A stretch of DNA of 64,000 bases. It comes from Rhizobium sp. BK418 (GTDB lineage: Bacteria > Pseudomonadota > Alphaproteobacteria > Rhizobiales > Rhizobiaceae). Both the position numbers and the translations under genes were made by a program. Of this stretch, positions 46,966 to 56,371 are shown in pieces. The number at the start of each line of letters is the position of its first letter. Position 1 is the stretch's first letter. The stretch is taken from assembly GCF_004341105.1 (NCBI RefSeq), contig NZ_SLZK01000001.1, positions 434,001-498,000 on the forward strand, in the 5' to 3' direction. Below the pieces are notes generated by a model that had not been told where the DNA came from, made no database searches, and was given only the letters and a program-made list of their open reading frames with translations.

Positions 46966-47625
46966 ATGCTGAATGAAACTGCCGTGGCCGCACTCGAACA
47001 GACGAATGCCGCTGAGCCCGAAAAGCGTATCCGTGACAGAAGCGCCACGGAACGTGCCATCCTGAAGGCCGCCAAGAACCTGCTGGCCGAAGAGGGTTTC
47101 CAGAATTTCGGCATCAATGCCGTTGCACGCCGCGCCGGCTGTGACAAGCAGCTCATCTACCGCTATTACGGTGGTCTTGATGGTCTCGTAGACGCGATAG
47201 GCACCGATCTCGGCAACTGGGTCAAGGACCGCATCCCCGAAGATACCGGCGGCATGTTCCTCTTGACCTATGGTGATCTCATGGAGCGCCTGTCGCTGCT
47301 TTTCCTGCAAGCGCTCCGCGACGATCCGCTGATGCGCCGCATCGTCGCCTGGGAGGTGTCCGAAAATACCGAACAGGTCAAGCGTCTTTCAGAAGCGCGT
47401 TCGAAGGCGCTGGGCCAGTGGCTCGATCGCATGCGTGGTTCGCTGACGCCGCCGAAGGGCGTCGATACCGCCGCCGTCAACGCGCTGATCTTCGCTTCTA
47501 TACAGCATCTCGTGCTCGCCGCCGCAGCCGGCGGGCAATGCGCCGGTCTGGTCCTGAAGAACGGCAAGGACTGGGAGAAGGCGGCAGGTGCGTTGAAGCG
47601 GTTGGTGCGCGGCGTTTACGGCTGA
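46966..47625 (+). CDS. TetR-family transcriptional regulator
   Basis: Repressor-type DNA-binding protein (219 aa). The N-terminal TetR domain is clear: ATERAILKAAKNLLAEEGFQ, then GINAVARRAGCDKQLIYRYYGGLDGLVDAIG (residues about 27-80). The C-terminal ligand domain contains YGDLMERLSLLFLQAL and gives no inducer. The 247 bases to map contain no gene. No transporter or enzyme target lies next to it, so its regulon is unknown. Confidence 0.92.
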   Translation: MLNETAVAALEQTNAAEPEKRIRDRSATERAILKAAKNLLAEEGFQNFGINAVARRAGCDKQLIYRYYGGLDGLVDAIGTDLGNWVKDRIPEDTGGMFLLTYGDLMERLSLLFLQALRDDPLMRRIVAWEVSENTEQVKRLSEARSKALGQWLDRMRGSLTPPKGVDTAAVNALIFASIQHLVLAAAAGGQCAGLVLKNGKDWEKAAGALKRLVRGVYG

Positions 47626-47745
47626 ACAATCCACAGCCGGCGTCTGCCTGTTAACCTTAACAAATGGTTTACATTGCGTGGTCAGGGGTAACCGGCCAGT
47701 GTGGTCCTCAGTAGAAATGTAACGAGTGTGGACCCGAGTTCAGCC

Positions 47746-47919
47746 ATGGGAACCAAAATCGCCAGAACCGCGTTGCTTGTCGCGGCGATGATGTTTTTCG
47801 CTGTGCTGGCGCTGGATATTGCCGTGCCCGCGCTCGTTCTCTGCATCATGGCATCGTCGGTCTGGCTCGTTTCTCTTGATATGCCGGTCCTGCGCAAGCA
47901 CGAAGGAGAGGCCGCATGA
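47746..47919 (+). CDS. Small hypothetical membrane protein
   Basis: Unrecognised 57-aa protein made almost entirely of two hydrophobic segments (RTALLVAAMMFFAVLALDIA and VPALVLCIMASSVWLVSL). A longer version from GTG at 47701 is possible and has AGGGGT upstream, whereas ATG at 47746 has no clear ribosome site. Its stop overlaps the start of the next gene (ATGA), so both are probably translated together. Confidence 0.6.
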   Translation: MGTKIARTALLVAAMMFFAVLALDIAVPALVLCIMASSVWLVSLDMPVLRKHEGEAA

Positions 47920-48245
47920 AGTGGTTTCTGATCTTCTGGGCCGGTCCGATCGTCTTCCTGGCGGGCTGGTATTGGCTTTCCTATTACGATCTGAACTTCG
48001 GCATCTTCATGCTGACGCGGCAGGTCCACGACCTGACCTTCCAGGTTTACGGCAAGGTGCTCGGCCTGCCGCCGGAGGAAATTCCGCCACTGGTTGCCCG
48101 CGCCATCGCCGTCGACAGCCTCGTCGTCTTCGCCATCATGGGCTTCCGCAAACGCCATCGGATTTCGGCATGGTGGAAGGCACGTCACGCCTCGGTGTCG
48201 TCCGCCGATCTCGCCAGCAAGGAAAGCCTGTCGAGCGCTCCTTGA
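47916..48245 (+). CDS. Conserved hypothetical membrane protein
   Basis: Protein of 109 aa with one or two N-terminal membrane segments ([20 protein letters not shown]) and a second hydrophobic stretch near residue 75 ([13 protein letters not shown]). It ends in a basic then Ser-rich tail. It resembles small uncharacterised Rhizobiales membrane proteins. It is coupled to the gene upstream by an ATGA overlap. Its last 61 bases overlap the 3' end of ruvX on the opposite strand. Confidence 0.72.
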   Translation: MKWFLIFWAGPIVFLAGWYWLSYYDLNFGIFMLTRQVHDLTFQVYGKVLGLPPEEIPPLVARAIAVDSLVVFAIMGFRKRHRISAWWKARHASVSSADLASKESLSSAP

Positions 48246-48676
48246 AGAATGAAGCTCGCAGCCGCCGAATCGATACGTTCGGCGCGTTTTGCCCGCGAAA
48301 CATCCATTTCCAGCAGGGCCCGTTCTGCCGCGACCGTCGATAGCCGCTCATCCCAATAGACAAAGGGAAGAGCGGTCTTCTGCTCCATGTTACGCACGAA
48401 GGCGCGCGTGGCCTGCACTCGCGGCCCCGCTGATCCATCCATGTTCATGGGCAGGCCGATCACGAAGGCCGCGACCTTCTCTTTCGCGGCGAAGGCCAGC
48501 AGGGTCTCGGCATCGATTGCGAATTTCTCGCGTCTGATGACCGGACGCGGTGTCGCGAAGCGGCGCCCGAGATCGGACATGGCAAGCCCGATGGTCTTCG
48601 TGCCGAGATCGAGGCCGGCGATTGCCTGTCCGGGGCCGAGCGTTCCGGCCAGTTCCTCGATCGTCAGCACCGTCAT
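48185..48676 (-). CDS. ruvX: Putative pre-16S rRNA nuclease / Holliday junction resolvase YqgF (RuvX)
   Basis: RNase H-fold protein (163 aa) of the YqgF family, which matures the 16S rRNA 5' end and was first proposed as a resolvase. The N-terminal motif [19 protein letters not shown] carries the catalytic Asp. Conserved [15 protein letters not shown] and [17 protein letters not shown] follow, with the last Asp in [13 protein letters not shown]. It overlaps the 3' end of the convergent membrane-protein gene by 61 bases. Confidence 0.94.
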   Translation of the reverse strand: MTVLTIEELAGTLGPGQAIAGLDLGTKTIGLAMSDLGRRFATPRPVIRREKFAIDAETLLAFAAKEKVAAFVIGLPMNMDGSAGPRVQATRAFVRNMEQKTALPFVYWDERLSTVAAERALLEMDVSRAKRAERIDSAAASFILQGALDRLSLLARSADDTEA

Positions 48677-48746
48677 TACCGTGTCATCCCGTCAAAAGAA
48701 ATTGAAGTTCCTGCCGCTTTTCTTTGCGGCCATATCGGCTATGTCC

Positions 48747-48800
48747 TTAGAGCAATTCCAGAAAAAGTGCGAAGCGGTTTCCGACCGGGACTGCTTTAAA
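48747..48800. repeat. RIME-like rhizobial intergenic mosaic repeat
   Basis: The segment TTAGAGCAATTCCAGAAAAA, continuing GTGCGAAGCGGTTTCCGACC, strongly resembles the palindromic mosaic element dispersed in Rhizobium and Sinorhizobium genomes. It lies between the start of ruvX and the UPF0173 gene, 50 bases upstream of the latter's ATG. A degraded copy lies at 8065. Confidence 0.65.
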
Positions 48801-48851
48801 CCAGTCCGACCCCGAAATCGTCTTTTGCATCACGTAATAAAGGAGACTTTC

Positions 48852-49556
48852 ATGAAGATCACCTGGCTCGGCCATTCTGCTTTCCGTATCGAGACAAAAG
48901 CCGCCAAAATCCTGATCGATCCCTTCCTGACCCATAATTCGTCCTTTGCCGGTCAGGACATCAAGGATGTGACCAACGGCATCACCCATATCCTGCTTAC
49001 TCATGGCCATGGCGATCATCTCGGTGATACGGTGCTGATCGCCAAAGAGACCGGCGCCGTCGTTCTCGCCAACGCCGATCTCGCTTCCTGGCTCGGCACC
49101 AAGGGTGTCGGGAAGCTGGAAATGGGCAATACCGGCGGCACGGTCTCGCTCGACAGCTTTACCGCGACCTTCACCAATGCGCTGCATTCCTCCGCTCAGA
49201 TGACGGAGGATGGAGTCTCTCATTCGCTCGGCAACGCGAACGGCCTGATGCTGCATTTCGACGATGAACCGAGCCTTTTCCATATGGGCGATACAGATAT
49301 CTTCTCCGACATGGCGCTGATCGACGAACTGCATCAGCCGGATATCGGTATCGTGCCGGTCGGCGACCGCTTCACCATGGGCGGCGCGGTGGCGGCTCTT
49401 GCCTGCCAGCGCTACTTCAACTTCAAGACCGCTGTTCCCTGCCACTACGGAACTTTCCCGATTATCGACCAGACGCCGGAAAAGTTCATAGCCGGCATGG
49501 AAGCATCGAAGACGCAAGTAAAGGCGCCGAAGCCCGGCGAAAGCCTGCTGCTCTGA
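48852..49556 (+). CDS. UPF0173 metal-dependent hydrolase
   Basis: Metallo-beta-lactamase-fold hydrolase (234 aa). It begins [14 protein letters not shown] and carries the metal motif [12 protein letters not shown] near residue 55. Further ligands lie in [11 protein letters not shown] and [10 protein letters not shown]. The UPF0173 family has no agreed substrate. ATG at 48852 follows AGGAGA with good spacing. It stands alone, 125 bases before gatC. Confidence 0.92.
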   Translation: MKITWLGHSAFRIETKAAKILIDPFLTHNSSFAGQDIKDVTNGITHILLTHGHGDHLGDTVLIAKETGAVVLANADLASWLGTKGVGKLEMGNTGGTVSLDSFTATFTNALHSSAQMTEDGVSHSLGNANGLMLHFDDEPSLFHMGDTDIFSDMALIDELHQPDIGIVPVGDRFTMGGAVAALACQRYFNFKTAVPCHYGTFPIIDQTPEKFIAGMEASKTQVKAPKPGESLLL

Positions 49557-49681
49557 TGCGCAACTCCTCGAATCCAGGTCGATTTGAGGGGAGGAATTCT
49601 GCGCTGCCGAAAAGGCAAACCCGTTGCACAGGACGGACATGGTCTTTATAGCGATAGGAAAATTCCTATCCGGAGTATGCC

Positions 49682-49969
49682 ATGTCCGTCGATCTCGCCA
49701 CCGTTAAGCGCGTCGCGCGCCTTGCCCGCATTGCCGTCTCGGAAGAAGAGGCAAATCGCATGGTCGGTGAATTGAATGGCATCCTCGGCTTTGTCGAGCA
49801 GCTTTCCGAGGTAAATGTCGAAGGCGTCGAGGCCATGACCTCGGTGACGCCGATGGAAATGAAGAAGCGCGCCGATGTCGTCGATGACGGCAACAAGGCT
49901 GCCGATATCGTTGCCAATGCCCCCGTGAGCGACCACAATTTCTTCCTGGTGCCGAAAGTCGTCGAATAA
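49682..49969 (+). CDS. gatC: Aspartyl/glutamyl-tRNA amidotransferase subunit C
   Basis: Small structural subunit (95 aa) of GatCAB, which amidates misacylated Glu-tRNA-Gln or Asp-tRNA-Asn. It begins [20 protein letters not shown] and has [21 protein letters not shown] and the C-terminal RADVVDDGN segment of GatC. gatA begins 59 bases downstream on the same strand. gatB is separated, 3.2 kb from here. Confidence 0.96.
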   Translation: MSVDLATVKRVARLARIAVSEEEANRMVGELNGILGFVEQLSEVNVEGVEAMTSVTPMEMKKRADVVDDGNKAADIVANAPVSDHNFFLVPKVVE

Positions 49970-50028
49970 GGCTTTGACCGCCTCTTTCCGACCCCTGTTG
50001 CCATTTCCAGATCTGAAGCGAAAACACG

Positions 50029-51510
50029 ATGAGCGAACTTACCAGCCTGACCATTGCCGAAGCCCGCCAAAAGCTGCGCGCCAAGGAAATCACCGCAACC
50101 GAATTGACCGAAGCCTATATTTCGGCGATCGACGCGGCCAATGGCCAGCTCAACGCCTACATCAAGGTCACGCCGGACCTTGCGCGCGTCATGGCGAAGA
50201 ATTCCGACGAGCGCATCGCGGCTGGCAAGGCAGGCGATCTCGAAGGCATTCCGCTGGGCATCAAGGACCTGTTCGCAACAGTCGGCGTGCATACCCAGGC
50301 CTGCAGCCATATTCTCGATGGTTTCGAGCCGCGCTACGAATCGACCGTGACCCAGAACCTCTGGGACGACGGCGCCGTCATGCTCGGCAAGCTGAACATG
50401 GACGAGTTTGCGATGGGCTCCTCTAACGAGACCTCGCATTATGGCGCTGTCATCAACCCCTGGCGTGCCGCTGGCTCGAACCAGCAGCTGGTACCTGGCG
50501 GTTCTTCCGGCGGTTCGGCTGCAGCCGTTGCCGCCCATCTCTGCGCCGGCGCCACCGCGACCGATACTGGCGGCTCGATCCGCCAGCCTGCAGCATTTAC
50601 CGGGACCGTCGGCATCAAACCTACTTACGGTCGCTGCTCGCGCTGGGGCACGGTTGCCTTCGCTTCCTCGCTCGATCAGGCCGGCCCGATTGCCCGCGAC
50701 GTTCGCGACGCAGCAATCCTGCTGAAATCGATGGCAAGCGTCGATGCCAAGGATACGACCTCGGTTGATCTGCCGGTTCCGGATTACGAAGCTGCCATCG
50801 GCCAGTCGCTGAAGGGCATGAAGATCGGTATTCCCAACGAATATCGCGTCGACGGCATGCCGGACGAGATCGAGGCCATCTGGCAGCAAGGCATTGCCTG
50901 GTTGAAGGATGCCGGCGCCGAAATCGTCAACATCTCGCTGCCGCACACCAAATATGCGCTGCCGGCCTATTATATCGTGGCACCCGCTGAGGCTTCTTCG
51001 AACCTCGCCCGTTATGACGGTGTTCGCTATGGTCTACGCGTCGACGGTAAGGACATCGTCGACATGTATGAGAAGACACGTGCCGCCGGCTTCGGCCAGG
51101 AAGTCAAGCGCCGTATCATGATCGGCACCTATGTTCTGTCCGCCGGTTACTACGACGCCTATTACCTGCGCGCCCAGAAGGTGCGCACCCTAATCAAGCG
51201 CGACTTCGAACTCGCCTTCGATGCCGGTGTCGACGCCATCCTGACTCCGGCGACCCCATCGTCTGCTTTCGGCGTTGCCGACGAGAACCTGGCTTCCGAT
51301 CCGGTGAAGATGTACCTGAACGACATCTTCACAGTCACGGTCAACATGGCCGGGCTGCCCGGCATTGCCGTTCCCGCCGGCCTCGATCACAAGGGTCTGC
51401 CGCTCGGCTTGCAGCTCATCGGCAAGGCTTTCGACGAGGAGACGCTCTTCAAGACTGCCCATGTTATCGAACAGGCGGCTGGCAAGTTTACGCCGGCCAA
51501 GTGGTGGTAG
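50029..51510 (+). CDS. gatA: Aspartyl/glutamyl-tRNA amidotransferase subunit A
   Basis: Amidase subunit of GatCAB (493 aa) that releases ammonia from glutamine. The Ser-cisSer-Lys triad is visible: Lys in [11 protein letters not shown] near residue 80 and the Gly/Ser-rich [20 protein letters not shown] with [12 protein letters not shown] near residues 155-185. Length is normal. It follows gatC and ends in a stem-loop terminator. Confidence 0.97.
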   Translation: MSELTSLTIAEARQKLRAKEITATELTEAYISAIDAANGQLNAYIKVTPDLARVMAKNSDERIAAGKAGDLEGIPLGIKDLFATVGVHTQACSHILDGFEPRYESTVTQNLWDDGAVMLGKLNMDEFAMGSSNETSHYGAVINPWRAAGSNQQLVPGGSSGGSAAAVAAHLCAGATATDTGGSIRQPAAFTGTVGIKPTYGRCSRWGTVAFASSLDQAGPIARDVRDAAILLKSMASVDAKDTTSVDLPVPDYEAAIGQSLKGMKIGIPNEYRVDGMPDEIEAIWQQGIAWLKDAGAEIVNISLPHTKYALPAYYIVAPAEASSNLARYDGVRYGLRVDGKDIVDMYEKTRAAGFGQEVKRRIMIGTYVLSAGYYDAYYLRAQKVRTLIKRDFELAFDAGVDAILTPATPSSAFGVADENLASDPVKMYLNDIFTVTVNMAGLPGIAVPAGLDHKGLPLGLQLIGKAFDEETLFKTAHVIEQAAGKFTPAKWW

Positions 51511-51538
51511 CAAGCCTAACGATCCGTAGAGATTGCTG

Positions 51539-51567
51539 ACGCCGACCAGAAGATGGTCGGCGTTGTT
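51539..51567 (+). terminator. Terminator-like hairpin after gatA
   Basis: A nine-base-pair stem, ACGCCGACC / GGTCGGCGT, with a seven-base loop is followed by TGTTGATT. The T-tract is weak. Confidence 0.6.
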
Positions 51568-51717
51568 GATTCTGCTGATGAACGCTACGCGTTCGCTTCT
51601 CAACACGGCGGATTGATGAACGACATCATCAATCTCCGCGACTGAAGAAAAGCGGGCGCCGTCTCGGATTTCGAGGCGGCGACTGTTATAGAATGAGGAC
51701 TTTGCAGGGAGGGCCTC

Positions 51718-51993
51718 ATGCCGAAACAGGATCTTGCGCGGTTGATCGAGGCCTTTGATCGCCTCGCGGCCAAAGGTTTCAAAATGGGTGCGGAGTGGGA
51801 GGCAGTTCATGAGATCTGCCAGAACCACGAGGGCGAACAGCGGTTCGACTGGGGGCATGCACTCTGTCATCGGGTCGAAGGTGACGACTGGAATGCCGGC
51901 TACTGGTATCGCCGCGCCGGCAAGACGATCGGCACCGGCACGATCGCGGAAGAGTGGGCAGCGATGCGCACAGAACTTTCGGAAAAGCTTTGA
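51718..51993 (+). CDS. Hypothetical protein
   Basis: Unrecognised soluble protein of 91 aa (LARLIEAFDRLAAKGFKMGA, later RFDWGHALCHRVEGDDWNAGYWYRRAGK). The tryptophan- and aromatic-rich middle with conserved-looking His and Cys suggests a folded domain rather than a chance frame. A GGGAGG ribosome site precedes ATG at 51718. It lies between gatA and the convergent YjhX-family gene. I recall similar proteins in rhizobia but no function. Confidence 0.72.
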   Translation: MPKQDLARLIEAFDRLAAKGFKMGAEWEAVHEICQNHEGEQRFDWGHALCHRVEGDDWNAGYWYRRAGKTIGTGTIAEEWAAMRTELSEKL

Positions 51994-52044
51994 AATCGCC
52001 TTGGCCGCGCAACGATTTCGTCACGCGGCCAGGTTCTTGTCATT

Positions 52045-52302
52045 CTATCGATTATCGAGTTGCGACCTGACCAGCTGCAGCCCTCTTTCGGTAATCCGAT
52101 AAGGCTGGCCGGCAGATGACTTGATCGCCTTCAGCCGCTTCAGCCTGCGGAAAAGCTCCAGACCGAAGCCAGGATAGACCCAGCCATCACGGGTGAAGCA
52201 GCTCACCGTTTCAATCTTCTTGTTGTCGTCGCGGGTAATTTCGATACGGCCACCCTGGGCCATAAGGTGCAGGATGCGCTGTTCTGCGCGCGAGATGTCC
52301 AT
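52045..52302 (-). CDS. YjhX-family toxin (UPF0386)
   Basis: Small basic protein (85 aa) with the full YjhX signature: MDISRAEQRILHLMAQGGRI, then VSCFTRDGWVYPGF and YRITERGLQLVRSQL. In E. coli YjhX (TopAI) inhibits topoisomerase I and is neutralised by YjhQ, a GNAT-family protein encoded beside it. Here a GNAT gene lies divergently 313 bases away across a perfect palindrome. That makes a related pair possible, although the E. coli pair is codirectional. Whether this copy is toxic is not shown by sequence. Confidence 0.88.
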   Translation of the reverse strand: MDISRAEQRILHLMAQGGRIEITRDDNKKIETVSCFTRDGWVYPGFGLELFRRLKRLKAIKSSAGQPYRITERGLQLVRSQLDNR

Positions 52303-52320
52303 TGCTGTTGATCCGGAAAC

Positions 52321-52338
52321 GCGCCTCCATGGAGGCGC
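52321..52338. promoter_or_regulatory. Perfect 18-bp palindrome upstream of the YjhX-family gene
   Basis: GCGCCTCCATGGAGGCGC is a perfect palindrome starting 19 bases before the YjhX-family start codon, in the gap shared with the divergent GNAT gene. It is placed well for an autoregulatory operator. On RNA it could also hide the GGAGG it contains. The rest of the 313-base gap (to 52615) shows nothing else I can name. Confidence 0.5.
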
Positions 52339-52615
52339 ACGAAAACGATTTGGCGATCGGGCTTAGCCGATACGCCGCGGCTTCGTTTTTCAGGCCCATG
52401 CACGCGAGGCTGTGCTCGCGGGCAGGGCCTTTACCGGGACTCAGACAGGTTAGACATAAAACACCTCTGGCGTGGTTTTTATCATCAGCCGCAGTCCGGT
52501 CAAGCGGAAGGCAGGATTTGAAAAGCCGCGGATAAATGCGCTTTGGCTCGATATCTCATTGGAGGGACTGGAAAGTTGCCCGACTCAATGGTCTACTCCC
52601 TGTTGTAGAGCGGAG

Positions 52616-53131
52616 ATGCCATTGATCCACATTCGCAATGCCCGCGAAGGCGAAACGGAACTCTTGAGTGAAATCGGCTTGCGAGCCTGGCAAAGAGCGA
52701 TGGCATTGATCGGTGAATCGGACGCCATGACGGACGGAGCCCGCAGCGCTTTCCGGACCTTTGTGGACAATAATTGGCTGACCGTCACCGTCATCGAGCA
52801 GAACGGACAGGTTGCCGGTTGGGCTGCGCGCGAAGGGCTGGACGAGACGATTTCCGATTTCTGGATCGACCCGACCTTCAACCGACAGGGGCTGGGCACT
52901 GCGCTGCTGGAGCGCATCGAGACCGATATTTTCGAGCAAGGTTTCGAGAAAGCGGCGATGCAGACCCATTCGGGAAATTCCGAGGCAATCGCCTTCTTCC
53001 AGAAGCATGGTTACGCGATCCACTGGCTCTCGGTCGCCTACAATCCGAAGCTGGACCGTGACGTGCCCTCTGTAGGGCTCACGAAACATCTCGGCCCGCA
53101 GGAACCGGAAGCCTATGGTCCCGGTTTCTAA
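52616..53131 (+). CDS. GNAT-family N-acetyltransferase
   Basis: Acetyltransferase-fold protein (171 aa) with the acetyl-CoA loop in DFWIDPTFNRQGLGTALLER near residue 85 and the late strand SGNSEAIAFFQKHGYAIHW typical of GNATs. It begins MPLIHIRNAREGETELL; the frame opens upstream but the fold starts here. It is divergent from the YjhX-family gene, which raises the possibility of a YjhQ-like partner role. A general small-molecule or protein acetyltransferase is equally possible. Confidence 0.85.
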   Translation: MPLIHIRNAREGETELLSEIGLRAWQRAMALIGESDAMTDGARSAFRTFVDNNWLTVTVIEQNGQVAGWAAREGLDETISDFWIDPTFNRQGLGTALLERIETDIFEQGFEKAAMQTHSGNSEAIAFFQKHGYAIHWLSVAYNPKLDRDVPSVGLTKHLGPQEPEAYGPGF

Positions 53132-53207
53132 CCGCTGAAAGCCTTGCACCGGCAAGCCATTTCCTTTACCTCACCAGTTGAAAAGAACAGCCTTCGAAGA
53201 GCATCTC

Positions 53208-54713
53208 ATGACCATTGTCGACGTTCGCACGCCTGATCCGAAACGTTATATCCCCGGCGCCACCGGCGATTGGGAAGTCATCATCGGTATGGAAGTCCAT
53301 GCCCAGGTGCTCTCCAATTCCAAGCTGTTTTCCGGCGCTTCGACGGAATTCGGTCGGCCGCAGAATTCGAACGTATCGCTCGTCGACGCTGCCATGCCCG
53401 GCATGCTGCCCGTCATTAACGAGGAATGTGTCAAGCAGGCAGTGCGCACCGGCCTCGGTCTGAAGGCGCAGATCAACAAGCGCTCAGTCTTCGATCGTAA
53501 GAACTATTTCTATCCGGACCTGCCGCAGGGCTACCAGATCTCCCAGTATAAGGACCCGATCGTCGGCGAAGGCAAGATTGTGATCTCGCTCGGCCCGGAT
53601 CGTCAGGGCCAGTTCGAGGATATCGAAATCGGCATCGAGCGCCTGCATCTGGAACAGGATGCCGGCAAGTCGATGCACGACCAGCATCCGACCATGTCAT
53701 ATGTGGATCTCAATCGTTCCGGCGTGGCACTGATGGAAATCGTCTCCAAGCCGGATATGCGCAGCTCCGACGAGGCCAAGGCCTACATGACGAAGCTGCG
53801 CTCCATCGTGCGGTATCTCGGCACCTGCGACGGTAACATGGACGAGGGCTCCATGCGCGCCGACGTCAACGTCTCGGTGCGCCGCCCGGGCGAGCCTTTC
53901 GGCACGCGCTGCGAAATCAAGAACGTCAACTCTATCCGCTTCATCGGTCAGGCGATCGAATTCGAAGCCCGTCGGCAGATTGGTATTCTCGAGGATGGGG
54001 GCACGATCGATCAGGAAACCCGCCTGTTCGACGCAAACAAGGGCGAGACGCGTTCCATGCGTACCAAGGAAGATGCGCATGACTATCGCTATTTCCCCGA
54101 TCCGGACCTTCTGCCGCTCGAATTCGATGACGCCTTCATCAGCGATCTCGCCCAGCATCTGCCGGAACTGCCTGACGACAAGAAGGAGCGTTTCGTTCGC
54201 GAGCTCGGACTCTCGATCTACGATGCCTCCGTGCTCGTCTCGGAAAAGGCGATTGCCGATTACTTCGAGGCCGTTGCCGAAGGTCGCGACGGCAAGACGG
54301 CTGCCAACTGGGTCATCAACGATTTGCTCGGCGCCCTGAATCGAACCGGAAAGGATATCGAGGAAACGCCGGTTTCTCCGGCCCAGCTCGGTGCCATCAT
54401 CGACCTCATCAAGGCCGAGACCATCTCCGGCAAGATCGCCAAAGATGTTTTCGAGATCATTCTCAACGAATGCGGTGACCCTGCGGAGATCGTCGAAAGC
54501 CGCGGCCTGAAGCAGGTGACGGATACAGGCGCGATCGAAAAGGCCGTCGACGAGATCATCGCGGCCAACCCGGATCAGGTCGCCAAGGTCAAGGCGAAAC
54601 CGACGCTTGCCGGCTGGTTCGTCGGTCAGGTCATGAAGGCGACCGGCGGCAAGGCCAACCCGCAGGCGGTGCAGGCCCTCGTCAAGGCCAAGCTCGGTAT
54701 CGAGGAAGAATAG
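53208..54713 (+). CDS. gatB: Aspartyl/glutamyl-tRNA amidotransferase subunit B
   Basis: tRNA-binding kinase subunit of GatCAB (501 aa) that activates the misacylated tRNA. The N-terminal core has [20 protein letters not shown] and [20 protein letters not shown] with [20 protein letters not shown], all GatB hallmarks. The C-terminal YqeY-like helical tail ends [15 protein letters not shown] at 53208 is chosen; the frame opens 10 codons upstream with TTG. It is separated from gatCA by three small genes. Confidence 0.97.
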   Translation: MTIVDVRTPDPKRYIPGATGDWEVIIGMEVHAQVLSNSKLFSGASTEFGRPQNSNVSLVDAAMPGMLPVINEECVKQAVRTGLGLKAQINKRSVFDRKNYFYPDLPQGYQISQYKDPIVGEGKIVISLGPDRQGQFEDIEIGIERLHLEQDAGKSMHDQHPTMSYVDLNRSGVALMEIVSKPDMRSSDEAKAYMTKLRSIVRYLGTCDGNMDEGSMRADVNVSVRRPGEPFGTRCEIKNVNSIRFIGQAIEFEARRQIGILEDGGTIDQETRLFDANKGETRSMRTKEDAHDYRYFPDPDLLPLEFDDAFISDLAQHLPELPDDKKERFVRELGLSIYDASVLVSEKAIADYFEAVAEGRDGKTAANWVINDLLGALNRTGKDIEETPVSPAQLGAIIDLIKAETISGKIAKDVFEIILNECGDPAEIVESRGLKQVTDTGAIEKAVDEIIAANPDQVAKVKAKPTLAGWFVGQVMKATGGKANPQAVQALVKAKLGIEEE

Positions 54714-54778
54714 TCGACGACCGCTCGGTTGAACGGCGCGAAGCGGTTTCGGGATACTGATGCCGCAAGGAGAAGGTC

Positions 54779-55285
54779 TTGGTTTATTTCGTCCGTACGG
54801 CCAGCGAGCGCGATCTGGAAAAAGTCCGCGCCCTGCTGGTCGAGAGTTTCCATGCTGTCTATGACGCCGGCCATGGCGTCGCAAAAGTTAACGAACTCGT
54901 TGCCAATCTCTTTTCGCCGGCGGCTCTGAAGGCGCGGCTCACGAAGAAAAATGCCGAATTCCTCGTTGCCGACGACGGCCGGGATATCGGCGGCATGGGT
55001 TATGCAGCGATGTCATCCGAGATGACGAAGACAGTCATGCTGCACCTTCTCTATGTGAAGCCGGATTTGCAGCGCCAGGGCATCGGCCGCGATATCTTCG
55101 CCGAGCTCGAAACCTGCTTTCCGGATGCCGAGATCATGCGGCTGGAAGTGGAGGTTCAGAATCACGAAGCCGTCCATTTCTACACACGGCTCGGTTTCGT
55201 CGAAGCCGGCCGCAACGAGAACAGCGGTCCCGGCCAATCCGGTATTCCGACGCTGGTTTTCGAAAAGGCGCTCGAGCTCCACTGA
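54779..55285 (+). CDS. GNAT-family N-acetyltransferase
   Basis: Acetyltransferase (168 aa). The CoA-binding segment is LLYVKPDLQRQGIGRDIFAELE near residue 95, followed by EVQNHEAVHFYTRLGFVEAG. The start is TTG at 54779, preceded by AAGGAGAAGG. The next GNAT gene starts one base after its stop, so the two are cotranscribed and perhaps coupled, 65 bases after gatB. The substrate is unknown; it resembles enzymes that modify amino acids or peptides. Confidence 0.87.
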   Translation: MVYFVRTASERDLEKVRALLVESFHAVYDAGHGVAKVNELVANLFSPAALKARLTKKNAEFLVADDGRDIGGMGYAAMSSEMTKTVMLHLLYVKPDLQRQGIGRDIFAELETCFPDAEIMRLEVEVQNHEAVHFYTRLGFVEAGRNENSGPGQSGIPTLVFEKALELH

Positions 55286-55286
55286 T

Positions 55287-55754
55287 ATGACATTCGGTGA
55301 CATCATCATCCGCCAGGCGCGTGAAGCCGATCTGCAGGCTTTGATCGCCATGTTTGCTGCCGATCCGCTCGGTGGCCATGGGGATACGACCGATCCAGAG
55401 GCCTATCCGGAATACGCCCGCGCCTTTGCGGCGATCGCAGCCTCGCCCGATCAGATGCTTTATGTCGCCGAACGGGATGGTGATGTCGTCGGCACCTTTC
55501 AGACAATTGTCACCACCTCGCTCAACGCGCGCGGTTCATCCGCCATGATCATCGAGGCCGTGCAGACCCGGGCTGATATGCGGGGGCAGGGCATCGGTGC
55601 TCAGATGATCGAATTTGCCATTGCCGAGGCGAAAAGTCGCGGCGTGCGGCTCGTCCAGCTGACATCGAATGCAGTGCGTAAGGACGCCCATCGTTTCTAT
55701 GAAAGGCTGGGTTTCAAACCGTCGCATCTCGGTTTCAAGATGGCTCTGAAATGA
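55287..55754 (+). CDS. GNAT-family N-acetyltransferase
   Basis: Acetyltransferase (155 aa) beginning MTFGDIIIRQAREADLQALI. The CoA loop is in QTRADMRGQGIGAQMIEFAI near residue 100, and the final NAVRKDAHRFYERLGFKPSH motif is typical. ATG at 55287 lies one base after the preceding GNAT stop. Sequence similarity to that neighbour is limited to the fold, so this is not a recent tandem duplication. The substrate is unknown. Confidence 0.9.
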   Translation: MTFGDIIIRQAREADLQALIAMFAADPLGGHGDTTDPEAYPEYARAFAAIAASPDQMLYVAERDGDVVGTFQTIVTTSLNARGSSAMIIEAVQTRADMRGQGIGAQMIEFAIAEAKSRGVRLVQLTSNAVRKDAHRFYERLGFKPSHLGFKMALK

Positions 55755-55857
55755 CCCGAGTTTAGGCGGGAATCACTGGACAATTCGGCTTGGCGGCGGC
55801 ATAAGCGGAAAAGCCTATCTGCTTTCGTCCGCGTCCTGCGGCCACGAGGATAAAGAC

Positions 55858-56253
55858 ATGATGAAGTTCCTTCTGCACACCTTCACCTGGTGGAACAACT
55901 ACACTTTTGGCACGCTGTTCGCCCTTCGCGGTTTCAAGCGCGTCGGTGAAGACGAGTTCGGCAATGTCTATTATGAAGGCGGTCTTTCCTCTTACGGCCT
56001 GCCGAAGCGTTGGGTGATCTACAAGGGTTATGCGGAGGCCTCCGCCATTCCTCCGGGCTGGCATGGCTGGATGCATCACCGCACCGACGTTCCGCCGTCG
56101 AAGGAAAATTACGTTGCCAGGGAATGGCAGAAGCCGCACCGCGCGAACCCGACGGGTTCGCCGCAGGCTTACCGCCCTCCGGGTTCTCTGGCTGCGACCG
56201 GCGAACGTCCGCGCGTAACCGGCGACTACGACGCGTGGACGCCGGGCAACTGA
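55858..56253 (+). CDS. NADH:ubiquinone oxidoreductase subunit NDUFA12 family (B17.2-like)
   Basis: Accessory subunit of respiratory complex I (131 aa), shared by mitochondria and alphaproteobacteria. The conserved segments are present: NNYTFGTLFALRGFKRVGED, GNVYYEGG, RRWV-like KRWVIYKG, PPGWHGWMHHRTDVPPS and the Trp-Gln-Lys-Pro-His HRANPTGSPQAYRPPGS tail. Two adjacent ATGs allow a start at 55858 or 55861. It is upstream of the DUF2155 gene on the same strand, an order common in Rhizobiales. Confidence 0.95.
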   Translation: MMKFLLHTFTWWNNYTFGTLFALRGFKRVGEDEFGNVYYEGGLSSYGLPKRWVIYKGYAEASAIPPGWHGWMHHRTDVPPSKENYVAREWQKPHRANPTGSPQAYRPPGSLAATGERPRVTGDYDAWTPGN

Positions 56254-56371
56254 GCATCAAGCATTGGATTGCGGGGGCCCGCCCCGCGCTTTGGCCACAA
56301 TTGACCTTTACCCGCAGGGTGGCCGCAATTGCTGCGGCCATGAACCTGATACGTGCTGGAGACGGGTAGAT

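Noticed and set aside
52616..55754. Tandem duplication of GNAT genes
   Set aside because: The three proteins share only the fold motifs; their N-termini and loops differ too much for recent duplicates.
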